Assembly: GCA_946894095.1 (NCBI GenBank)
Contig: OX335653.1
Span: 11,413,001-11,477,000 of the forward strand
Origin: Incurvaria masculella
Lineage: Eukaryota; Arthropoda; Insecta; Lepidoptera; Incurvariidae
DNA length: 64,000 nt
Direction of reading: 5' to 3'
Shown here one piece after another: positions 47,629 to 56,910 of the stretch (its first letter is position 1; each line of letters starts with the position of its first letter). The position numbers and the translations under genes were made by a program. The notes below the pieces were generated by a model. It was not told the origin of the DNA. It searched no databases and worked only from the letters and a program-made list of their open reading frames with translations.

Positions 47629-47632
47629 TTAA

Positions 47633-48029
47633 GGATCAAAATTGCAAAATTATAATTTCATTTTTGTACTATTTTACCTTGGCATTTGCACGTTTATATC
47701 TATGTTAACTACTATATATTTTGCGGATTGCTAAACTTACGATCAGGAATTTCTCCCGCCCATAAAGCTGCCCGGCCATCGACTATCTGGTCTACGTGCA
47801 TTCCATCCGTGAAGATACGTACGACAACCATATTAAAATGATGGATGGATTAATTCCTTTATTAAATCGGAGGCTAAGCTGCTTTTGTTTGGGCACGCAA
47901 CAAAGCGTGGACGCCGGTCCGAGGCTTTTGACAAATCCGAGTTGGCGGGTACAATGACGTGCGCGAAACTTATGAAAGCTCCGGACTAGGGCAGTGCGGA
48001 TGCGGAGGGGATGGTAGAGGGGGGGGGGG
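47633..48029. other. Unassigned DNA, GC-richer at 47840-48010
   Basis: 47845-48010 begins 'gatggatggattaattcctt' and may be the reverse-strand 3' end of a retroelement; the 86-codon minus frame over it is unrecognised. A G10 run sits at about 48018. Confidence 0.3.
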
Positions 48030-48385
48030 GCTGGACGGTGGCCAGCGAGCATGGAAGGATTGAAGTACAGACCGAAAATATTTTTTATGGGGGTGACGTG
48101 GGCACTTTTACGTCCAAAAATGTTAGCGCCAACATGGGACTTCTATTACTAATTCGCTTACCACTGATTTTTTCGAGTTCCAACGACACGTGAGAACTCT
48201 TATGATGATATAACTCATAATAGCGCCTTTATTCACAGGGCGCTATTAAGTTCGATGTTGCTCGTCCCGAATTAGTAAGCGATGTAAGTACAATTAGACG
48301 TTTCACAATAACTTGTGGCTACGCTGGCCGCCATACTATTGAGTTTCGATCGTTCCTCCCATGCTTCCATTCTGGCCCCGATTCC
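48030..48385. mobile_element. About 350-bp MITE, long member of the 35098 family
   Basis: Left ggccagcgagcatggaagga; right (reversed) ggccagaatggaagcatggg. Internally 'ttactaattcgcttac' is answered by 'gaattagtaagcgatg' in reverse, and 'tagcgcctttattcacaggg' sits in the central stem. Boundaries are approximate. Confidence 0.5.
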
Positions 48386-49512
48386 ACACTGGTTCTATCG
48401 TCTAGTTAAACTAATATCATTACATTTAATACTTTTGTCTAGCGCATAAGGAAGCTTTAAACTGAACAGTTTCTTAACGCAAATTTTGTTTTAAGCATAT
48501 TTTTGTATCACGTAATTGAAAATCCCCTCCTATACCCAGCGGCACACAAACTTCAAAAATAACATCGTTAAGTATTGGGTCACTTTATACTATGGGAAGA
48601 GAATAAGTAGTAGTGCTATGAAGACGGAAGTTCCGTATTATTTGGGTGGATGACGATAAAACGTGTATGGTTTGAAGAGTCCTATTACTACCTATCCACT
48701 TCACCACTCAATTCACTAATCAATCTTATCAGACTTTTATTAAAAGTTATAATTTTGATGTAGAGCATGAAGCTAGCTATTTATTAAGTTCATTTTATTA
48801 TGTAGGTAATTAAAAAAATAGTAGACCCATGCTTTTAAAATTGCAAATAACTCGAAAATGATCATTTTACTACATGTTTGGAAACATGTTGAGACCATAT
48901 ATAGAAGAAATTTAAATTTTAAATTTAATATGCTAGTTTTTGTGCTACGTTTTTTTATTATGATTATTTTTGTATTATTCTTAAAACGTCTTTACAGAAA
49001 TTTCGAAAAATAATTGCCTTTATTCGTCACGTCCAACATGAACCAATTTGCTTGTTGGACAAAAACGAGTATCCTATGTTTCAACCCACTTCACGCCTAC
49101 CATAAGGGGTGATGCTGAGTCTTCAGTCATTAACGTTTCAGTAGTAGGTCTGTCATTACTCTTCTTCGGTTCCTTTCAACGTGCCTCACAATGCGAGGAA
49201 AATGGGTGTTTGGAATGGAAGGTGACATTTTCAGAGCGTTGTAAATGTTTAAAAATATCTGTCCCCTAGATGTCATCTCAGCTTTATTCTGAGCCCGTAA
49301 TGCACTGTGGTTCCGGGAATACTATGAAAGACAGATTTACATGATTAATAGAGAAATTCGTAAAAAAAAACAAACATTATTAACTCTTGCTTTGGAAAAT
49401 AGATACCAATCTCGAAACTGAACATACGCTAGAAGCGCGATGCTTTCTCGATTGTACCGCAACCGATCTGCTTCCTAGAGAAATCGTACGGGCTGCGCTC
49501 TTTCCACAGCCG
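48386..49512. other. Unassigned DNA
   Basis: No supported feature. Confidence 0.4.
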
Positions 49513-49557
49513 CTCTAATAAAGTTTTGCCCAGCATGGGCAAACTTTGGTATTAGAG
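49513..49557. repeat. 45-nt imperfect hairpin
   Basis: CTCTAATA pairs with TATTAGAG at the ends, and GTTTTGCCCA with TGGGCAAAC around a 3-nt loop; two extra bases sit on the right arm. It is probably a relic of a palindromic element. Confidence 0.6.
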
Positions 49558-50647
49558 GTTACGCTGCGTTACACTCCTATGTTCCTATAAGTTATACCAC
49601 TTTTCACCAAAGATGTTTCACAGAAAAGTGATAATTTAATTGATGAATCAACATAATATCAAATAGAGTCGAATACTGTCGAAGTTGTGGGTTTTGTAAC
49701 GATGTTTTTCTTAATCGCAATCATAATATTTAAGTAATTTAAAGTAGAGTACATATCTATTAACAGTTATTAAGAAGGCAATTTCTTATCTGACTTGTGA
49801 TAAAAAATGCTTTTATCATAACTTATAGGAAATAGCTTTTAAGTCTATAAACAAACTGACAACTTCATTGAATAAAACCACTTTTTTTGTCAATTTCTAT
49901 TTGGTGCGAACATGAAAATTAACATTGCATAAAAATTAAAACTAATTTAGCTTGTAATAAAATATTATGTAAATACAATAACATTCATATATTATTGTAA
50001 CCTCTTATCGAATTTCGAAGCGTGAATCAAAATACATATATTAGCAATTTTAAAATATATGTTGGTGTTTGTCTAACATTCATATTTAAGTTAAGTACAA
50101 TGTTTGCTTTTTAATTTTTCGGGAAACCTAGTTTTATCGTTTGAATTGATAGATATTATTTTCGTAGTTTACCTCCACTTAAAGAAACCTTATTTTTTTG
50201 TATTAAGTGGTAACAAATGATTTAAAACGTAGGCTGTCCTCCTTCATCCGTGTTGCATTGTATGGTTTTTTCAAATCAAATGTTTAAACTAGACACCCAA
50301 AGTCAGGAAGTATAGTTTGGATAGGCTCGATTTTTTTTCAAAATTCGGACAACATTTAGGAAGTATTTTCTATCTAATAGCTGAAAAATCCAATACAGAA
50401 AACGGATACAAAAGACGCTCCCATTGCGTCGCGTTTCACCGCCACAAAGCCGCAACAACTACGCAATAACAGTAGGTAACTACATACTAGCACGTTCAGC
50501 AAGGTGAATTTAAAAAATGTCCTAATTTTGAAAAAAAAACTAGCCTATCCGATTCAATATCTGAAACTGTACATCCTGCCTTCCGGTTTTCGACTTGTTT
50601 TCTGATCACCGCGTATAATGTTATGGTGTTGTGACTTTGTTTAGAAT
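49558..50647. other. Unassigned AT-rich DNA
   Basis: No supported feature. Confidence 0.4.
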
Positions 50648-50707
50648 ATAAAATTAGATTGAGTGTATGACTCAATCTAATTTTATGTAAACTGTACTAG
50701 TTTACAT
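50648..50707. repeat. Two back-to-back perfect hairpins
   Basis: The first has 17-bp arms ATAAAATTAGATTGAGT (50648-50664) and complement (50670-50686), loop GTATG. The second starts at its edge: ATGTAAACT, loop GTACT, AGTTTACAT (50685-50707). Confidence 0.75.
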
Positions 50708-51470
50708 GAAGGTTTTTTAATTCAGCTTCGTTATGTTTTTCTGCATTAACCAAACATTGTATTAAACGTAAATATATTTATATTTATAGGACTGGCTTGC
50801 TCTCTTCGCATTTCTTTCTATTATAAAATTTTAAGCTTGTTATTTCTTTCGATTCTTGAAATTGCCTTTTATTTTAGTTATAGTTTTATTTATTAATTGA
50901 GCATGTTCTTTCTTTATGTTTCGTTTACATAAAAAAAATCAATCAGGATGTGGCCAGCATGCGGCGGCGCCGACTGGCGCGCACAAAGCGCCTCATAAAG
51001 AAATGAAAGGCATATTTCTGTATGAAAAGCGGTCTGAAAGGAAAACCATTACCCAAAACGGTAGATAATGGCGAGTTGTGAATACGGTGTGTCGCGAGGA
51101 GCATCATTAGGTGCTGAAATTGGTAAGTATTTTACAGAGCAGAGTGTTTGTGGTATTCAAGTAAACCTCCGAATCAATTTCATTCATTTATGGGTTCCTT
51201 GTAGGTACCTACCATTTTTAACTTTCTTATTTACCATTTATAAATACGAAAGTCTAGATTTGTACTGGTTTAAAAGTAAGTAAACAATTATTTATTGACC
51301 TCGACAAATATCCTCATTATTCATAGCTTATAAGAAACCAGCGACACAAATCATCAAAAATGTAATCTTCCATTAATTAATTCATATCCGCCGTTTATAA
51401 ATAACCTGTAGATTTCATAGTTTAACCTTGAAATTTATTCGTCTGTTTTAGAATTGTAAAAAAGGGTTGA
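50708..51470. other. Unassigned DNA
   Basis: A GC-rich patch at 50950-51000 (gcggcggcgccgactggcgc); the rest is AT-rich with nothing recognised. Confidence 0.35.
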
Positions 51471-51630
51471 AAAACTGTAAACTGACTACGGATTAAAATA
51501 CTAAAAGGTAAGAAACAAGGTAGGTGCTGTTGGATATTATCGTTTTATTGGTTTTAACAAACAGCACCTTCCTTGTTTCTTACATTTTAATTCTTTAATC
51601 CGTAGTCGGGTTATAGTTTTGTAAACTTTT
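51471..51630. mobile_element. 160-bp foldback element
   Basis: Arms of about 60-65 bp: GACTACGGATTAAA at the left outer part is matched by its reverse near 51595-51608, and GTAAGAAACAAGG is exact in both arms. The central loop is about 25 bp. Weaker complementarity continues outward. Confidence 0.7.
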
Positions 51631-52264
51631 TTTAGGTTTTCGGTGCTTATATTACCCGAGCAATAATAATAATTAATCGATTGACATATTATTCATCTAA
51701 AACGGACGAATAGTTTAAGCGCTATTGTGGAATATACGTAAATACAAATATACATACATAGTACTAAAATCATAACCCTTTCGTTTTGGCTTCGCCGTAA
51801 TCGGGTAAAAAGGGATAGTTAAATAAGTAGCCAAATTTATGATCTCAATAGTTATTCTCACCATATCCTATTTGAAACAAAGGGTCGAACTAATTGAATC
51901 TCTAAAAATTAAATTCGAGCTTCTAGTACTTCCGAATTAATTTGGGACTTTGGTTACAGCTTTTCAGTTCACCACTCATATGTATCGATTGTTGAAATAG
52001 CTTAACCCTTAACTGGAAACATACTTTTATATTATTTTGAAAATGAAAATATAAAACATTTTTGTACGTGCAAGGTTTTATTTTGAAACAATTTTTTCTG
52101 GATATTAAATCAGTTCCCCAAATAAATTTCCAGTCCTTATTTCACCCCCTTCGAATTTAGTTTTCTTCGTTTTAGTCCTTCTCCAATGTCTTAACAATCT
52201 CTTTACATAAATTCATCAAAATTGCGTCAGCGGCTTAAAAGTAAAAACGAAACAGCGCATTGCG
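51631..52264. other. Unassigned DNA
   Basis: AT-rich; no supported feature. Confidence 0.4.
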
Positions 52265-52690
52265 TGGACTCCAACCCACAGCTAGCCTCAACATCGAAAA
52301 CAGTAACCCATCTCGAACCTGACTGCTCCTAGAGATCCTATACATTTATAAAATATGCACATAAATCGGGTAAGTGGTTCGCAAGTTATAAGAATTTAAC
52401 ACTCACTACTCACCCTTCAGGTAATGAAGCGACATATTATGTAGCCTATAAGTTTTGAGTAGAATCAGGCTAAACGTAGATACAATCCGCATCTAAATCG
52501 AGTAATTGGTTCTCAAGGATTTTGCCAAGTAGTCCTAAAGTTGCGGGAAATACCAAGCCGTACTTCGGTACAATTAGTAAAAATAAGCGAGCCCCCCCCC
52601 CTCCAGCTGCCGCCCTCCCGCCCAGCCGTGCCGAGCATTGCAGTTTGTATGACAGCCACATCTTAGCGTAAGCGGAACTGAATTATATTT
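52265..52690 (-). repeat. Long interspersed repeat, copy B (inverted relative to 56905-57570)
   Basis: In reverse this reads 'ttccgcttacgctaagatgt', a G-run, 'taccgaagtacggctt', 'agcctgattctactcaaaac', 'ttataggctacataatatg', 'gcgaaccacttacccgattt' and 'gggttggagtccacgc', all in the same order as copy A. It lacks the 161-bp insert of copy A. No coding capacity or target duplication is seen. Confidence 0.8.
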
Positions 52691-52839
52691 GGCTTATCCT
52701 AATTCACGGGTAGTCAAATCGCTAGTGCCTTGAAAATTCTCCAACGGACACAACCGGCATGACGTCTGCCCTCACCCGCCCCCCCCTCTCCCACCGCGCG
52801 TCGCAACGTCCGCCCCGCCCCCGCCCCCGCTCCCCCTGG
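52691..52839. other. C-rich tract
   Basis: Very C-rich on this strand (cgcccccccctctcccaccg; cccgcccccgcccccgctcc), with guanine-quadruplex potential on the other strand. Confidence 0.4.
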
Positions 52840-52905
52840 TGTGAAGTAGCGCTACCGGAATCGTTTTCGCAACCCCGTGAAAGTTCGAAAGCCCATGGGC
52901 ACAAT
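52840..52905 (-). repeat. 'gcccatgggc' repeat fragment
   Basis: gcaaccccgtgaaagttcga then 'aagcccatgggc', matching the reverse of the unit at 56340-56390. Confidence 0.5.
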
Positions 52906-53070
52906 ATCTTTATAAATTGTAGCCTATGTCTTATTCTGATGTATAAGCTATATTATTGTAAAGTTTCATTAAAATCCATTTAGTAGTTTTTACGTGAAAG
53001 AGTAACAAACATCCATCCATCCATCCATTATTACAAACTTTCCCCTTTATAATATTTATTAGATGAAATT
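52906..53070 (+). repeat. Retroelement-type repeat 3' part with (CATC)n
   Basis: 'tgtagcctatgtcttattct', 'tttcattaaaatccatttag', and a (CATC)4 run followed by 'ttataatatttat' are the hallmarks of the widespread 'ccggctccgctcggg' repeat family, here without its head. Confidence 0.6.
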
Positions 53071-53507
53071 GGGGCAGTATTGTCTGTGTTGAACAACAAA
53101 TCTAAAAATTCAAAATTCTAAGAAACCTGAATTGAATATGGATGCGTAAATCAATAAACCTATCAGTGCTTTCGTGCATATGATGTCGACATCCTTGTAA
53201 CTTATCAAAGCATTTATGCGTTTGTGCTTCTCTCTAAGTGATCGGAGTTTTTTGTTTGTCCAGGTAAGGAGCTCGTTAGAGATAGACCCCGTTAAACATA
53301 AACTCCCTCTATTTTAGGTTTTAGTATTTTCTCCCGATCGGCTTGCTGGGCATAAAACATTGCAACACATAAACACAACCTCGAATCCACCCCTGCATCC
53401 CCTCTTCACCCAATTTTTGTAACAGAGAGGTTTTCAAAATAAAAAAATATATTATAATATTCGCAAAAAAAAATCATTATTCTTATCATCAGTACATACG
53501 ACCGTTA
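53071..53507. other. Unassigned DNA
   Basis: No supported feature. Confidence 0.4.
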
Positions 53508-53655
53508 AAAATACTTACATAATCAGGAACACCGGTCACTAAGACCTGCAAAATATTTACGTTATCATGAACATCGGTCTCGGAGACCTTTAAAATATCG
53601 ACGTTATACACAGCGGTATCTGCGACGTCCAAAATATTGACGTCAAAGTACACTT
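53508..53655 (+). repeat. 42-bp minisatellite, 3.5 units
   Basis: Units start at 53508, 53550, 53592 and 53631 (periods 42, 42, 39). The first half of each is aaaatatttacgttatca-like and the second 'atcggtctcggagacctt'-like. The frame starting at 53508 stays open through the repeats as a basic 14-residue peptide (KYLRYHEHRSRRPL in unit 2), ending at TGA in unit 4, but a stop lies directly upstream and no start is visible. Confidence 0.7.
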
Positions 53656-54389
53656 TAGAGATTGGCGCGAAAACAGCCCAACAAACGCTTCTTTGACATC
53701 TATCCTTTAGGCTACTTTATATCTACGAAATAATTCATCCAGACATCAGTTCCAAACGAGATTAACCCGAGCGAAGCTAGTTAATAATATACCTCACAAG
53801 GAACATAGTAATAAATACTCGTCCAGGTCGCAACTTCAATGTCCAAGAGCTCGTTAGAATATTACCTAAGATTACCCATTTCAGAGAGACAACATGTTCT
53901 CAGCGGTCGTGCCGGCGTTATGTATAATTAGTTCTCGGACACACGCCTGGTGGAGTGCACAAACCTGTGCCAGTTAGTTCTGCCAGCAGCACGCGGTCGG
54001 TAATGGCGGCGCCGCAATCTGCTCAGCTCGACCGGGAGGGCTAGTTAAAACTTCTTTCATTGCGCTAATTGCTGAAGGAATGACGTCATGTTGATTTTAA
54101 TTACTCATTTCGAGTAAAATTTACATTTGCCGAGTTTCAAAGAAATAAAGTTTAACTTGAAACGCTGCTTAATGAATTCCGGAGTTTCACATTGTATCTC
54201 TATACAACTTGCAAAATGTTATCATTACCGTTTGTTTAATCTACCTACCACAAGTATTTTATCAATCGAAATTAGTTAAAAATATGCTCATACCTACAAT
54301 CGAATCCAAAGTAGGTAATTTAAAGGGATTTGTAATAAATAGAAGCAATTGTAATGTATTGAAAAAATGGAAATTTCAATTTTATATTT
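53656..54389. promoter_or_regulatory. Unassigned DNA; GC-richer unique island 53880-54140
   Basis: 53880-54140 is non-repetitive, GC-rich and frame-poor, with gcgctaattgctgaaggaat and tgacgtca, a CRE-type palindrome, near 54081. Regulatory function is a guess. Confidence 0.15.
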
Positions 54390-54500
54390 TTAACTAACTG
54401 CAGTAACCCGCTCCGCTCGCGACAGTATCGAATATTTGTTTAGGCTTAAATAGTCTTATGTCTGTCCAGCCTTTAAATTATCTCGAAGCCGAATCAGCGT
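54390..54500 (+). repeat. 'ccgctccgctcg' repeat fragment
   Basis: 'aactgcagtaacccgctccg' and 'tcttatgtctgtccagcctt' match the head and middle of the family at 15118 and 44155. Confidence 0.45.
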
Positions 54501-54605
54501 CGATCATTTGCTCCGCGCGAGAGCGTGAAAGAAAGACAAATCAACAAACTGACTTTCATTTTCGAGGAGCTGTAGATTGCCAAAAAAAAGTTTTTATGGA
54601 TCCTA
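54501..54605. other. Short unassigned spacer
   Basis: Nothing recognised. Confidence 0.4.
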
Positions 54606-54745
54606 AAATGGATGGCTAATGCCATTACACACAATTACTGTTATGAAATTAGAACAATACACCACATTCCCTAAATAATTAAGTGCCATGCCAGGACCTT
54701 CCCTTTTATGAGCTACGTTGAACTGGATGGAAAACACGGATATTA
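54606..54745 (-). repeat. 5S-type SINE, 3' tail only
   Basis: 'atggatggctaatgccatta' through 'gtgccatgccaggaccttcc' to 'gaactggatggaaaacacgg' matches the last 140 bp of the SINE in reverse. Confidence 0.65.
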
Positions 54746-54799
54746 GTTGAGACTTATGGAATTCATGTTCCGAAGCTGATATTGGACACTTGACAGCTT

Positions 54800-55048
54800 G
54801 CAGCTCAAATGACAGTGGGCTGGTCACGTCAGCTGAAGAGATGACGACCGTTGAAGTAACTGTATCCTACACTGCGGCCGTGGACAGGAACATAGAGTGT
54901 GGGATGACCATCCGCCAGGTGGGACGACGACATCAAGTGCGTCGGCGAAAAGCAGTGGTTCCGTACCGCTTAGGGCCGGGAGGACTGGAGAAAAATTGTA
55001 GAAGCGTATGTCCAGCAGTGGATGCAAACACGCTGACTGACTGACTGT
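54800..55048 (+). pseudogene. LINE ORF2 C-terminal fragment with (TGAC)n tail, longest of three
   Basis: It starts near a WAGHV phrase (tgggctggtcacgt), a common motif close to the C-terminus of insect LINE polymerase proteins, and runs through ARWDDDIK and GREDWRKIVEAYVQQW to a stop and three TGAC units. In-frame stops and a frameshift break it. Confidence 0.75.
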
Positions 55049-55944
55049 TCCGAAGCGCCGTACAAGTCACACTGGCATTTTTGTATTCAGCGTGCCTCCT
55101 TAGCGTACTAATTACGCTAAAAATGCAACTCTCACTCGTTTAGTTACCGCATTGTTTAGTCTAGGCTCTATGGAGAAAATTCCTTACCTTCCCCTTTACA
55201 AAATCTCCAGGAAATAGATTAAAGTTGTATTTTGACGTGGCTGTCAAATTGTTGTTTTGTTGTTATTTTCAATTCAAATCAAAATAAACAATTGTTGTTA
55301 TTTTCCGGCTGGGCACATGCTAGGATAAATAGTTTAAGTGATTTTTGCTTTTTCTGAACTACACGCCAAAACGTGTTTTTGAGTGCACTTCGACCGGAGT
55401 GACCAGTACATCTCAAATATCGGCTTGCCAGCCGCGTAGTTAGGAGTGTGGTGTGTAGCGTCACCCATAAGACCCAGCACTCCGGAGCGCCGAGGACCAT
55501 GAGTTCCCTGTTCCTTTTCTAGATAGATTTAGGTCAAGTTCCTTACGGCGTGTCATCGGCAGGGAAAGCCAATTCGCCCTTCAAACACACATATATATTG
55601 TAATGAAACCATTTACTTTTGAGCAAAAATTACAAATTTCAAATCTCAAGATGTTTTTCACAACAACACAGCGTTGCCATGGCGACGCTTTATTTGAATA
55701 TACATTTTAAAATGTGTAAAGGCAGAAGGCCTGTTATACTCATCACGGGCTCGCTGAGTGATTTAAGACTCTCTATGGACCGGAATATGGGTACAATGTC
55801 AGGTTTATTGGCAAAAACCTGGCTAAAAGGTCCGAAGCCAGCAAGTTTGACCTAGCTAAAAGTTCGGCTGATTACCTATAGCCCTAGGTGGTGGGTTTTT
55901 AGGGAACCCCCTGTCTAAACTTAATTATGTTATTAACAACACAA
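55049..55944. other. Unassigned DNA
   Basis: The frame at 55279-55500 (minus) is unrecognised. 55800-55915 ('ttagggaaccccctg') may be a decayed piece of the 433-692 repeat family. Confidence 0.3.
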
Positions 55945-56125
55945 GTACACACAGTTATTCTGCGATCGGTATCTGCCAGTAACCCGCCTTCAGGTCCAGC
56001 AGAGCGAACCTCCCAGACATCCTTGCAAATCGTCAATCCTAGGCATAACATAAGCATGGATGCTGGCAGTCTTGTTAAGGGTCTATAATATACGCACAGT
56101 TTCCATGACCGGTGGTAGGGGCTAG
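55945..56125 (-). pseudogene. Ty3/gypsy-type reverse transcriptase relic
   Basis: On the minus strand, LDLKAGYWQIPIAE is readable without interruption. This is the third conserved block of Ty3/gypsy reverse transcriptases (the LDLxxGYxQI motif). Just upstream, in shifted frames, are pieces recalling the IDDL and D-R-PLN blocks that normally precede it. There are at least two frameshifts and a stop within about 60 codons. No other retroelement domain or LTR is visible nearby; it is an old endogenous fragment. Confidence 0.7.
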
Positions 56126-56189
56126 GTAATCTTTGGAACTACTTAACAGATTACAACAATACAACAGGTACGCGTAATTTATTTTTATT

Positions 56190-56460
56190 TTTATGTTAAG
56201 CGCGACATATAGCGTACGAAAGGACCTCTTGAAGTGCCCGACGATGCCCATGGGCATCAGAACTTACAGGGGGGGGCTGCAAAAACCATACCTGCCAGCC
56301 AGAAGCTTCCTCACACCGTGTTTGAAGGACCCATTGAGATGCCCGACTACGCCCATGGGCAACGAACTTTCAAGGGGGCTGCGAAAAGCATGCCGGCCGG
56401 TCAGGTGCTTCACAATGTTTGAAGGATTAAGTGCCCGACGACGCCCATGGGCTTTTCAAA
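56190..56460 (+). repeat. Three tandem units of the 'cgcccatgggc' repeat
   Basis: Each unit contains 'gtgcccgacgacgcccatgg', 'gc', a region like 'aactttcaagggggctgcga', and 'catgccggccggtcaggtgc' leading to 'ttcacaatgtttgaaggac'. Units begin at about 56236, 56340 and 56430, roughly 100 bp apart. Single diverged copies are at 38155 and 52840. Confidence 0.7.
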
Positions 56461-56624
56461 TCTTCGTTTCACCAAAATATTGTAAATAATCGTTAAACCT
56501 GTACAGGTGCAATTGCTGAGGATTCTAAGGAAGTTGATTAAATGTTGAAGTTTGAGATGGCTAGATGTCATTAAAAACTTTTAGGGAGAAACAATATTAA
56601 TTTCCGATGTCATTCAACGGTTTC
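56461..56624. other. Short unassigned spacer
   Basis: Nothing recognised. Confidence 0.4.
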
Positions 56625-56780
56625 TAGTACGAGCGAAACCGCCGGCAAAAGCTAGTCGTACAATAATAAATCTGTAAGGGGTGTTCATGGAGTAAGTTGC
56701 TTTGTTTTCTAAGATACTTCGTTTGTAGAGATTATGAATGATACTAAAACTAAATTGGCGATTTTTAGACATCAGTTCTG

Positions 56781-56814
<34 letters not shown>

Positions 56815-56910
56815 TGTTCCTCCATAACGCTTAAACTGATCATCTGAATTAGATGAAACTACGTACACGTACATTTAACTACCTGCGAATCAGGATAGGC
56901 TAATTAGAAT
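56625..56910 (+). repeat. Retroelement-type repeat fragments around a (TATG)n microsatellite
   Basis: 'cgagcgaaaccgccggcaaa' plus 'agctagt' at 56630 is a typical end phrase. 'ataacgcttaaactgatcat' and 'caggataggcta' at 56820-56902 are typical internal phrases of the widespread retroelement-type repeats. A (TATG)9-type microsatellite occupies about 56779-56817. Confidence 0.55.

Noticed and set aside
53508..53641. A coding repeat-protein exon
   Set aside because: A stop codon lies immediately before unit 1 and another in unit 4, and there is no start or splice support.
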